A DNA stretch of 64,000 nt from positions 164,688,747 through 164,752,746 of the forward strand of contig NC_039363.1 of the NCBI RefSeq assembly GCF_003573695.1. The letters are read 5' to 3'. The DNA is from Papaver somniferum (taxonomy: Eukaryota; Streptophyta; Magnoliopsida; Ranunculales; Papaveraceae). Made by a program: the position numbers and the translations under genes. The notes under the pieces were generated by a model, which worked only from the letters and a program-made list of their open reading frames with translations, made no database searches and was not told where the DNA came from. This document shows positions 24,622-35,560 of this stretch, piece after piece; within the stretch, counting starts at the first letter, position 1; every line of letters starts with the position of its first letter.

Positions 24622-24759
24622 CTGTTTCATTACCAAACAAGATCAAAGCTTGGTTGTTATTTCAACTTGCTCAAAATTCTTTTAACGTATAAATCAGAAT
24701 TACGCATTAGTAGGCATACTTACTTGGTTGTGTTAATGTATTACGCATTAGGAGGCATG

Positions 24760-24963
24760 CTTAAATGGGAAAACACTCGAGTCAAATGGCTCTCCTTTTT
24801 CTTTTTCGGCTTCATTGATCAAAATTATGCCTTTTGCATGAGCTGATTCAACCACCAATTTCTTTATCCGTCTCGAGACCATTGGATCCGTGTTAACACA
24901 GACAATAATTTTTCCTGCTGCTTTTTTCAAATCTAATGATCCTGGATAGCAATTGCTAAATTT
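24760..24963 (-). pseudogene. Captured exon fragment of a subtilisin-like protease (PA-domain piece)
   Basis: On the - strand, after CCCCTAG, the frame reads SNCYPGSLDLKKAAGKIIVC, then DPMVSRRIKKLVVESAHAKG, then PFDSSVFPFK. This is the protease-associated domain region of plant secreted subtilases (SBT5-like). It lies upstream of the 24507-24621 piece in the correct order and strand, with an intron-like gap between them. No signal peptide, propeptide or catalytic Asp/His parts are present, so this is a fragment and not a functional protease. Confidence 0.8.
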
Positions 24964-26166
24964 CTAGGGGAAAACAGCAAGAAAGAAAAGATATCAGAAT
25001 GTATCAACTATGTTGCTATACAACACCCATATGAACCATTTCATAGCTTGCTTCCATCTCACCCAGATTTCCATTGCGGCAATGTCTCAAACACAACATA
25101 CCCACTTGACTTGAACAAACAATTCATCCAGATTCCATTGTTTTGAACCCGCTGGTCATATAGCCATCACCATGGAAGAAGAAACACACCTTCATTCGAA
25201 CCAACAAGCAACAAACTCCCACTGACATGCTGCAATCACCATCGAGATTCCATTGTATAGCTTCACAATCCGTTGCTTTTAGACACAAGACTTGTCACCG
25301 ATGGTGGGAGAAGGTCTCAATTTCAATTGGTGAAAATAAGAATGAGCAGTTTGAAGTGATTCCTTCCATAACACCACCACCACCAGATTGAATGGCATGA
25401 GAAATTGTTAAGCTTGATATAAGCTTAACCGTAACACCAAGTAATGCAATCCACTCAATTACAGTCCAAAATTTCACATAGGAGATTCTAATTGATTTAT
25501 TTTCGTCTATCTTTTAAATACCCATCTCCATCTCTCTCAATTCCAGATCTGCAAATACCCATCTCCACCAAATCTGAATTATACCCATCTCCTTCTCCCT
25601 GTAATACCACGAGAACTCGAAATCACTTTGAATCTTCTCGAAAAATCTTCTCAATTAACGACATCAGTATGATCCTCCACTGATTTCTCCTTGTTCTCTC
25701 GGAAAAAGGAAATCAGGAAAACAAAAAAAGACGATGAAGAACAAGAAGGGAAAAACTAATATTTTTTGTAAATTATGGGTTTTAGAATAATTGTCTTTGT
25801 AAAAATGGGTGCGCGCATGAAATTTTGCGACCGTGGGTTTCACGGTAGGAAAATCTAAGAAAACGAGTCTCCCTGTAGTTTTCACTTTTGACTAATCAAG
25901 CAACTCAATCTAGCCCATAGGACTTAACCATACCTAAGTCTAGACTCTCGGCCACTTGCCAAAAAATGACAAGCTTGCTGCCTTGTTGTTAACAACCAAA
26001 TCTTTCGGTTCTCTTCTCTTCTCTTCTCAATTTGGTTCTCTCTTCTCTGTTGCTTGTACTGTTATCTATGTTGTAGATTAATGTACGTTATAAACGATAT
26101 AATCTCCCATCCATCCATCCATCATCATCAACATTTCTAAGGTGGAAACCCTAATTTAAAAGAGAG

Positions 26167-29100
26167 ATGTTGAGGAATAGGAGACGAAGCCGTTATGGGG
26201 TACAATTATGTGCAATCACAGCTGCAATTCTGCTCCTATTATCAGTTTCAGTCCTTCACAGTCGTCTTGGTTTTGATCGGCAATCTTCATCGTCATCTCT
26301 AGAACGAACAGGTATAGATTTCTCACAAGATTCAGATGATATTGATGCAATTGTTGTTAATCCATTACTAGAAGACATTCAAAATGATGCTACTACTGCT
26401 TCTACTACTAATAGTGGTACTACTACATCTAATGAAGAAGAAGATAGAATTGATGAACTTGATATTATCGATACTGATGATCAATCTAAGGTTTCTGACG
26501 AAGAAGAAATACTTAGAGGTGTTGATTTTGAAGAAGAATCTGATTCTGATTTGAATAATAATAGATTTAAACATTCTCCTGATTATGTTTGGGATCATAT
26601 TGTTGGTGTTACTAGAAGAGCTTTTGACAAAAGATCTATTCATCCATGGCAAGATTCAGTTCCATTTGGTTCTTATTCTTCTAATTCTAATTCTGAAGAT
26701 GATAAGAGCAAGATTGCATTTGGTTCTGATGATCAACCTGTTGATGAGAATGTTAGGCGTAAATTGGATCAGATTAGGGTTATTGAAGATGCATTGTTAT
26801 TGAAAACATCACCATTGAGAGAAGGTTGGGCAAATTGGTTTGAAAAAAAAGGGGATTTCTTAAGAAGAGATAAAATGTTCAAGTCTAATTTGGAGAATTT
26901 AAATCCTATGAATAATCCACTGTTACAAGATCCTGATGGAGTTGGAGTTACAACTCTTACCAGGGGTGACAAGATTATGCACAAGGCGTTGCTGAATGAA
27001 TTTCGCAAACTTCCTGTTGTTGTGAAGAATTCGTTTTTTGGTAATAATGTCAAGGATAGGGATGTCAATGTAGATGAAATGAAGGTGAATAAAGATAGAA
27101 TGATTAATCAGGTCAAAGGAGTGGAACGTAGAACATTAGATGACAATGGAAGTAGTAATAGTTATGATGGTGCTGATAATTTAGGTTCCATTAAAAGGGT
27201 TGTTGCTGGTTATGAAAATTCAGATTCAAATGATGAGAGGAAGCTCAATCTACCAAACGGAAAGGAGCCACTAAAGCTCAATGTACCAAATGGCAAAGTG
27301 AATGTGGATTCGGGGCCTATATACGCTGATGGTTCGAGATGGGGTTATTTTCCCGGCTTGCCTCCCCATCTATCTTTTACTGATTTTGTGTCTGAGTTTT
27401 TTAGGCAAGGCAAATGTTCCTTGCAGGTGTTCATGATATGGAATTCTCCGCCTTGGATGTTTAGTGTTCGGCACCAGAGAGGCCTTGAAAGCCTTTTGTA
27501 CCACCATCCAGATGCTTGTGTTATGGTCTTCTCTGAAACAATTGAACTTGATTTCTTCAGGGACTTCGTGAAAGATGGGTAAGAGCTCTAACTGTTCCTA
27601 CATTTGTCATTAAGAGTTTTGATGTTTTTTTGTCGGTCAAGGCTTTTGTTCTTTTATAATATAATACAAAATATATCTTCCGCGGCACATGCAGCAAAAC
27701 AGTCAGGCAGATAAACCAACCAAGTTAACCTAATGGCCTTACTATTTATAGTCAAAGATATCAATAGCCAAATAAGGTGTTCTGACCTCAAAAGAAGACT
27801 TAGCACGTGAAGCATTAACTAGCAGTTATGTAATTTATGCCTTCAGTTGGCATAGAAATATTTGTCCTTTAGAGTGAATAGTATTCATAAGTAGCAGTAC
27901 AATGTCCAAAATAGCTGTTCAGTTTTCACCTAATGCATTTGATATTTGGGGTTGTCCAAATACTTTGGTGCCCCTTGTGATGGTGCACGGCTCCAGACTT
28001 ACCTCTTTAACTTGTTGTAGAACTGCCAAGACGGCTGATGCCTCCGTTTATTCTGAGTCTGATGCCTTAATTTTGAGTGTTTGCTGGGTAATGGATGGAA
28101 TATTATCAGCACCAAAAGTGTTATCGGTTCGACAATTATTTTGTGAGTTTTTGTCTGCAGTTTTGAACTCATGTGTGCACCTTTGACACGCTGGCCGGTC
28201 ATAAATCAGAAGATTGATTTGGGGAGCAGCATGATTACATAGGATATGCCTGGTGAGAGTTGCAGAATTAGGTTTAAGATGTTTCCGTGATCCATGCTAG
28301 TGCTGTTAGATAAACTATTAGGAGCAGAATGCCACTTTGATTTATAACTCACATTTGATTTGATGAATAACTTATCTAGACTTTCAATTTTGTTCCACTC
28401 AGAACACACAAATCATGACCTTCACCAAGAAGTAAAAGAAGTCTACTTAGTGCAGGCAAACAGTTTGTGGGACATTTCATTTAATCCTTGCAATTGTTTC
28501 CAAGTGCCTGAAACTTTCTGATTAGATATCATGATTCAGGACCTGCTGGTCATATTGTTCTACTATGTAAGAAGATAGATGAACAGTTTTCTCTTAGTGC
28601 TATAGGATTCTGTGGTTAATACCAATGCTAAGAATGCGAGAAAAACCGTAATAAGTGATAACTGTCAATTTTTTTCCCTGGGAGAGTCGAGAAACATTCT
28701 TTATAGTATATCTATTTCTCTAGGGTATGAAACTTAATTTTAGAAGATTTAAGATCTGTATTTTGTTCAGATCAGAATGTTTTTGCTTTATAGTAGTGTT
28801 ATATGAACCAAGTAGTGTGGTGAAAAACGTTCCAAAGCTAACATATCATGTTTTTCTTCCCTGAAACTTGTTCTAGTAAGTGCTTTAGAATATTATTGCC
28901 CTTTGTGAAAGATCGGATGTTTGTTTGCCTCTTGTTGTGCAGCTTCAGAATTGCTGCTGCTATGCCAAATCTTGATGAACTGCTGGAGAATACCCCAACT
29001 CATGAATTTGTATCAGCTTGGTTTGAATGGAGAAAGACCGATTTCTATCCTGTCCACTATAGTGAGCTTATCCGCATTGCTGCTCTGTACAAGTATGTTG

Positions 29101-31190
29101 GCTTATTCATCCATTTATCATTTGTATAAATGATATCTTTTCCGATATGTTAGTTTTCACTTTCTTAGCGATGTGATTGTTTATGTTATCCTATTCTACT
29201 CTTTTACTCCTGACACTTGGTACTCTGATTTGTCGTTAAATTGCTATTATCATGTATTCGCAGAAGAAAAAAGTAGTGATACTTATGGTTAGGAAAACAT
29301 GAACAAAGTGTGCTCTCTTATTTTCAATTCTGATGATAAAATCCTTTTTGCTGATCAGAAAGTAAAGACAGAACATAGGATTAAGTGGAAAAAGTTTAAT
29401 GGAGGGATATTAACAGCTGATATGTTTTCAGGCTTTCTCATCGATTATATATTAATTAGATATTGGAAAATTTGGTTTCTCATCGATTATATATTAATTA
29501 GATGTAACCTCTTAGCTTACTTCACTGAATATAGTCTGAGGAGTTTCATAGTACGTATATGAACAACTTAAATACCTTGTACTTAATTAGTAGATCGCTA
29601 TACCTAGAAAAGCAAATTTTCCAAAAAGTATCTGAGATTAGGATCGAGCATCGTTGTATTATGTTTTCAATGTGGATCCACTAAGAATAATCATGTACCA
29701 CAGAGGCATAGAGGAGTAAGATGATGTAACATTGCAGCACTAACTTCGACTTGTCGTTACGCGAACAAAAGGCCTTTTAACTTTTCTCTTGATCCGTTAA
29801 AGAAATTATAGTGGCCGTTTATAAGCTTTTCTATGGTGATCTCTATTATTTTCTTGTAACCTTTTTAGTTTTTACTATGCTTGCTTGTTAAATTTGAACC
29901 ATAGTTTATTTTGCTTCTTCGTACAGATTTGGAGGCCTCTATCTAGATTCTGACATTGTTGTATTAAAGCCATTAGCTTCAGTTAACAATTTCGTTAGCA
30001 TGGAGGATCAACTGAGCAATGATTCTTTTACAGGTGCTGCAATGGCATTCAAGAAGTCCAGGTACTTCTTTAATTGCCCTAACAATAACTCGTTAATACT
30101 TAATAATAATTCTGGTACAGAATTTCTCTCTACTTGTAACGCAATTTGAGCCAATAATGTGCATATAAGCACTTTCACCTTTGATATATTTAACAATCAT
30201 ACGTGATTATGCATTTTTTTGTAGAAATTAATAGCTGTTTATGTTATTCGGTAGCATGCTTTTGTCGCATGTTTAGCTTTCTGGCAGGCATCTTTATTTT
30301 GATTTCACAGTAGTCTATGAGCTGTTGTTCATCTTTGTCCTTGATTAAGTGTGACAATTGACAATGTTTCCGTCTCTATACGCATGAATACTAGAGTCGA
30401 GGGATCTTCTCAATGGTGACTATACTTTCCTTTTTCTCTATTCTAATTCACTGTTAATCGTTATCAACATTTTGATGCAGTCCCTTTATAATGAAGTGTC
30501 TAAAAGAATATTATGAGACATACGACGACACCCTCTTAAGATGGAATGGGGCTGAACTTTTGAAAAGAGTAGGCAAACAATCTTCAAGCATAAACAACAG
30601 CTCCAACAAACAGCTCGATACAAGTATGCAACCTTCCTCCTTATTCTTCTCTATAGGGCGGAAAAATATCACAAGGTATGTTTCCAACTGTTGATGCCGT
30701 GTTAGCTATCGTATATTTTTGCAAAGATTTGTTTGCTCTGCATAGGCAGCAGGCCATGCAAGTATGGTTTGTAGAACTTTAACTGGTGATGCACCTGTGG
30801 CGAGCAACATCGTCTAGATAATTCCTTCCCTCCTATTCTCGATTGTTCTCGTATACACCAAATGGACAATTTTTGGACAATAGCTTTTAAAAACGACGTT
30901 TAAAATTCTTTAACTATGATAATTCTCTTCCCTTATTTATTGAAAAACTTGCAGCACCATAAGTTTCTTCTGCATCGTAATAACTTTGAGACATTTCAAA
31001 CAGATACTTCAATGCACCTGCAGACGAGACTGAAATGGCCGAACAAGATATCCTCTTCAGAAGGATTTTGAAGGAGTCCTACATATTTCATTTTTGGAAT
31101 AGTGTGACGTCTACCATTGTTCCAGATCCTGGAAGCCTTGTATGGAGAATTCTGAACCACTTCTGCATTCGTTGTCTGGATGTTCTATGA
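26167..31190 (+). CDS. Alpha-1,4-glycosyltransferase-like protein (At4g19900 type), 5 exons
   Basis: Predicted Golgi type II membrane glycosyltransferase of the GT32 / Gb3-synthase-like group; donor and acceptor are unknown. Exons: 26167-27578, 28943-29092, 29927-30061, 30481-30675, 31004-31190. All introns are GT-AG in phase 2 and the product is 692 residues. Order: short basic cytosolic tail, signal anchor about 12-30, a long acidic, Ser/Asn-rich stem to about 390 with low-complexity sequence, then the sugar-binding DXD region with GGLYLDSDIVVLKPL (DSD at 528-530), and a C-terminal Gb3-synthase-like domain with PADETEMAEQDILFRRILKE and HFWNSVTS, ending CIRCLDVL. The last domain and its end match the family well. 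Intron 1 is long (1364 bp). The start is the first Met before the membrane anchor. The TIR element carrying the subtilase piece ends about 240 bases upstream and may overlap its promoter. Confidence 0.93.
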
Positions 31191-32100
31191 TCTGTACAGT
31201 TTGCAGAAACCAAGTCAAGTCAAGCTCTTCTCCAACCTTTATCTTTCCAATCATCCAGTCCATGAAAGGATTCTCAAGGATCTGTGGTGTCATTTGATCA
31301 GGCTACAATCTGGAAACAAGATCAGATATTCGTTGTTTCTAAATATTTTGTAAGTTATTAAACAAGCAAACTGTGTTGTTGAGGTTGGAAAAGTTAAAGT
31401 CTGCATCACGGGCAACAAAAACTGAAGGATGCAGGTGTTTGAAGGGCAGAGGGAAGTTGTCGGTTCTCATCAAATGACGAGTTATAACTAGAAGGAGAAA
31501 GTCTGATCTGGGAGAGCCGGACGAAATTTTGAGGGTTGGGTTCTTGGAGGTAAGCTTGTTTGTTGTACTTCTCTGTAAGAGCCATGAAGCATGGCGAAAG
31601 ATACAGAAATTTAAAAGAAGATTAGAAGGGTGTGACTGTTGACTCCTTCATATATAAAAAATTCCTTTAGAACCTAATTGTAAGTCTGGTGCTGAGATGT
31701 TGAGCAAATGAAATACAGATGCATAAACAAAAACCAAGTCGACTGTGTTTGCGGTACTTTTTTTCCATTTTCATAAACCACTCGCAGGGGAAAATCAAGG
31801 ATATAAGATGTTGTTTCGGAAAATTTGTTGGATGCTATTAGTATTAGTAGTTCTGAGAAATTGGGGACTGGGGAGTATAACAGTAATGTTAAGATGCATT
31901 GCGGATCAGTACTTCAAAAAAAAAAAGAGTTCAGATCAGCATATACATCTCCAACAACTGAAGCTAAACTTGACATGGCTTGGATGGTAAGTAAGAGAAA
32001 TGTTCATAAACTGCAGATCAACTGTAATAGCAAATTTTGCAAGAAATATAAGCAGCCGATCTTCTTCATCGTATACTCTCGAGTCGAAACTTCCGATCAG
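31191..32100. other. 3' flank between convergent genes
   Basis: 3' UTR and spacer between the glycosyltransferase and the convergent EXORDIUM-like gene. Short open frames show no domain. Confidence 0.5.
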
Positions 32101-32159
32101 TTAGTCCATGGCATTGGGTCCATAACATCTTTTCCTTGCAGGATTCCAAACCCATTGAA

Positions 32160-33152
32160 CTAAGAACTTCCATTCACACCATTCAAGTTATACCCATTTC
32201 CCAGTTCGTCCTTATAGGTTTTCCCCACATATCCACCACCACCACCAGATCCATAAACACCAACACACAAATCAGCAATTTCTGTAGGTGCAATTGGATC
32301 ATCACCAGCATACCATGCATTCACAAGCGGATTACTTGATACCTCAGCAAGTTCATGTGCTATTACACTTATCATCCCATCAACACCCACGTCCCCGTTT
32401 GGTGGACCCATCACATTTCTGCTGGGGTTATTGAGCCCACCACCAGCACTACCACCACCACCGTTATACTTTGGCTGTGCAAAAGGAAAAGCACAGATTC
32501 CAGGACATTGAGTACCACTGTATCCAACCCAAAAGTAAGGTATAGTTGCACCGACAAGAGTAGGAAACGTAAAGTAGTGAAAACCACAAACCGCTCTGCA
32601 GAAGTCTTGCACTTTAACATCATAAGAAGTAAGAACCAAGTAAAGACCACTTTGAGAATTCAATGGCAATTTTCTTTTCAGTGTATCATCATCACTAGTT
32701 GCTGTTTTGATGATAGATTGAATATCCATACGTGTAAGAGCAGCACCATGGGAATATGTTGTATCATGATAATCCCCTGAAAGAGTAAGAGTGTCTGTGA
32801 CGTTAGCTCCTGTTTGATCCGTGTATAGGCGCACCGTTTTCCACCAATCAGACACCGATGGGATCGAAGAAGAAGAAGAAACATCGGAGGATAGAGAATT
32901 GAGGAAATCTCTGATGATGGTTTGATGGGTTGGCTTCCAGTTTCCATACCAGATAATGTAGAGGTCGAGTACTTTTGATGCCAAGACAGGACCCATATGG
33001 TATTGAAGATTGACCAGGTTAGAAGACCCTTCATAGTCATCCTCATGATCATCGTTTTGATTAATCTTCATCTGTTGTGGATGTGCCATAACAAAGAACA
33101 AGGATGAAAATGTTATAAAGAAGATGATCATGAAACTGAGTAGGGTGCCCAT
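32160..33152 (-). CDS. EXORDIUM / PHI-1-like secreted protein, apparently C-terminally frameshifted
   Basis: Cell-wall/apoplast protein of the phosphate-induced-1 family (EXO/EXL), linked in plants to brassinosteroid- and carbon-dependent growth; the biochemical activity is unknown. Single exon, 330 residues. A signal peptide (hydrophobic residues about 4-21, then MAH) is followed by the family core: [91 protein letters not shown]. The frame ends NGVNGSS then stop at 32160. In the next frame, immediately downstream, [10 protein letters not shown]...CYGPNAMD then stop (32101-32103) continues exactly as family members do. A small indel near 32170-32176 therefore removes about 20 conserved C-terminal residues. 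This may be a real mutation or a sequence error. A TATA box lies upstream. Confidence 0.9.
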   Translation of the reverse strand: MGTLLSFMIIFFITFSSLFFVMAHPQQMKINQNDDHEDDYEGSSNLVNLQYHMGPVLASKVLDLYIIWYGNWKPTHQTIIRDFLNSLSSDVSSSSSIPSVSDWWKTVRLYTDQTGANVTDTLTLSGDYHDTTYSHGAALTRMDIQSIIKTATSDDDTLKRKLPLNSQSGLYLVLTSYDVKVQDFCRAVCGFHYFTFPTLVGATIPYFWVGYSGTQCPGICAFPFAQPKYNGGGGSAGGGLNNPSRNVMGPPNGDVGVDGMISVIAHELAEVSSNPLVNAWYAGDDPIAPTEIADLCVGVYGSGGGGGYVGKTYKDELGNGYNLNGVNGSS

Positions 33153-33205
33153 GTTTGTTGCCTTAGTTTTCAGCTAGTGATATTTTTGACAATGTAATGC
33201 ACTAC

Positions 33206-33213
33206 TATTTATA
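33206..33213 (-). promoter_or_regulatory. TATA box of the EXORDIUM-like gene
   Basis: TATAAATA on the - strand, about 54 bases upstream of the start codon. Confidence 0.6.
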
Positions 33214-34056
33214 GATTTAGAGTATAGGTTTTGGTTGGATGGCATGGATTTCTAACCTTTTAGCAAAAGTTGGATTCGCATGCATGACATGACAAGGGTT
33301 AGCATACCCTTATGTACAATGTCAGCTCGGTTTTGTAGTATTAAGTTTTTGAAACTTGTCGGTGCTGCGGTGGTGATGCGTTGTGCTATGCCTTTCAAGA
33401 AGGGGGGGTGCGTACCTCATTCCTTCTTAAAACTGCCGCTTCTTATGGCCAAAAGCCAGTGTCGTCTTCAAACGGTGGAGCATTTCGGGGATTGAACGAG
33501 CGAAGATCTGTTAAGAAGATACAGATGTGAACGATCCTGAAAACACACATTCTTTTGTGGAAATGTTCGCAAGGCTATTTTAATTTCAAAACAATTTACA
33601 AATATATTTAGTATTATTACTCATAATCAATGAGTTTTGTGATGGACAGACAAAAGCATTGTAAAGATTCACTATTGTTTACTGTCTTCACTATCTTGTC
33701 TAAAAGTACATAGAAATTTCAGAAAGAAAATGTTCTTTACATTACTTCATGCAAAACCAGCATCTCCACCCACCACCCTTTATTAAGAAAAAGTTAAAAG
33801 ATGGGCTAATTATTGATTTCAAAAGAAGACTAGTAATAGCTACCCAAAAATTACGCGTTGAATGTTCCTAACAATAATCATGGCATCGTCCATATTTTCA
33901 TTCACCTAAAGAAGATTTGATTGACCTTTATGGTAAGTAGGATTAGAAACCATTTCACAGCGGAGAACGACCTCTCTCCTCTTGACGGCTTCACCGTTGG
34001 TTGCATGGGAGCTGAGCTCAGTCTCCCATTTCCCCCTAGTGTGTGTATATTGTTAG
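33214..34056. other. Intergenic, upstream of the EXORDIUM-like gene
   Basis: No gene supported. A (CA)-free, moderately AT-rich spacer. Confidence 0.4.
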
Positions 34057-34064
34057 ATGATAGT

Positions 34065-34716
34065 CTAGGGGTGTAAATTCGGGCAGGCCGGGCCGTCCGA
34101 CCCAAAAATTAAGACAGCCCGGGCACAAGTAGATAATTTGCTACCCAAAGACCGCCCAAAGCCCGCTTTTTATACGGGCAGGCCAGATCGGGCCGGACAG
34201 GCCATTATTTTGATTTTTTTTTTTTTAAGTTTAAATTTTCAAATGAACGGTATTAAATACTATATCCTTTCCTTTCCAACATCGCATATCATAAGTGATA
34301 GTATTATTTTATATTTAAATTACACTGACAAATATTTAATTTTAGCCTATAATAAATAATTAATTAGAGTACAATAAACTTTCTAATAAGAAAATATATT
34401 ACCATTAATGTTTTGAAAAGGTTAATTATAAGTAAAAAGGCAATTATATATTTTATTTTTCTTGATACAAAATTGACAATTATAATTGTAACTTTTAAGT
34501 CTTTTAAGAGGATATTAAATGATTAATGGCACATAGAAGGCTTTCAGGCCGAGCATCATAATTAACCGCAAAGCCCGAGACCGCCCAATAAATTAATCCA
34601 GGCCAGGCCGGGTGGTCCATGACGGGCCATAACAGGCTTTGGGCTACTTCGGGTACAGGCGGGCTCGGGCGGATACAGGCAGGCCGAGTATTTTCGGGTA
34701 TTATTTACACCCTTAG
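34065..34716. mobile_element. hAT-like MITE with CTAGGGGTGTAAAT inverted ends
   Basis: The left end CTAGGGGTGTAAAT and the reverse complement of the right end (CTAAGGGTGTAAAT) match at 13 of 14. The flanking 8-mers ATGATAGT (34057-34064) and ATGATACT (34717-34724) match at 7 of 8. The interior has subterminal GGCAGGCCGGGC-type GC-rich repeats in inverted arrangement around an AT-rich core, and no gene. An 8-bp duplication and GGGTGTAAA ends are typical of hAT non-autonomous elements. Confidence 0.75.
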
Positions 34717-34856
34717 ATGATACTAGTTTTTCATCCGTGCGATGCACGGGTCTATTTCTCGCCTATAAAATATAAGATCCGTGTTAGGAGATTTTTTTTT
34801 AGGTCTTCCTTCAAGGCTATTGCAGATATTGCAGCTCATAATTTAGACTCATCATA

Positions 34857-34878
34857 CAAAAAAAAAAAAAAAAAAAAA
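34857..34878. repeat. Poly-A run
   Basis: Twenty-two consecutive A, starting in the line at 34861 and the bases before it. It may be the tail of a retro-insert, but no body was recognised. Confidence 0.6.
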
Positions 34879-35229
34879 CGAAATTACGTTCATGTCATAT
34901 TGATATTGAAAGCAGAATGTACAGGGGGTAAAATGATATGTTGCCAAAGCCAATACTCAAAATTCTTAAAAGGTTAACAAATTTTCATAAAGACTTCGTG
35001 CAAAACTGGAATTACTAATACATGAAGCCAAGTAGGAGGGCTTACGTCAATTGTGAGTGGAGGAACCAAAACACAAACCTTCGACAAATTTTGTTTTTAT
35101 TCCCATGGATGTATTATTACGCTGATGCTGACACCACATTGATTTGGTATAACTAAATTGGGTTAGGATATATGTATCTAAGCGCATAAGCCTATGGGGA
35201 CAACAAAAACAGATAAATACTGAATAAAT

Positions 35230-35560
35230 TCAGCTGGTTTATTAAGCTTCCTATTAATAAACTTGCAAGATCATGATGGAAATTTGCAAAATAAATCTAT
35301 AATATCTAGATTAAGACTTTGGTTCGCCGATTTGGTTCTATGAAGCGCTCCATTAGCTACTGCTGCTATATTCTACGCATCTAACTCAATGCAAGCTTGT
35401 TATAAAGCTAGCCTCTCTGCCCATCTCATAGCCTGCGACAAGCTATGTACTTCAGCATACTCCACATCTAAGTATCCATGCGCATAGATACATCATCATG
35501 TTCAAATTCATCGTTCCAGTCGTGCGATATCTTTTTTTATGGTGTAGCTACAGTAAGAGG
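35230..35560 (-). pseudogene. Possible LINE RNase H-like remnant
   Basis: The - strand frame reads AEVHSLSQAMRWAERLAL then a stop, then IELDA and SLNLDIIDLF. This resembles the helix and the D-containing strand of plant LINE-encoded RNase H domains. It is full of stops and short, so the call is tentative. Confidence 0.35.

Larger units (their letters stand above)
23493..25926. mobile_element. Non-autonomous DNA element with TAAGTCCTATGG inverted ends carrying a subtilase gene fragment
   Basis: TAAGTCCTATGG at 23493 (repeated at 23557 with the following GTGCTAATCTAG block) faces its reverse complement CCATAGGACTTA at 25915-25926. Between them are a palindromic ATGCATAA array and, on the - strand, two exon-like pieces of a subtilase gene. 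No transposase is seen. I could not confirm a target duplication, and the duplicated left end makes the exact left boundary uncertain. The element ends 240 bases before the start codon of the glycosyltransferase gene. Confidence 0.55.

Noticed and set aside
26368..27068. Open frames antisense to glycosyltransferase exon 1
   Set aside because: Shadows of the acidic, Ser/Asn-rich coding region.
32355..32780. 141-residue open frame on the + strand
   Set aside because: It is the antisense shadow of the EXORDIUM-like gene.
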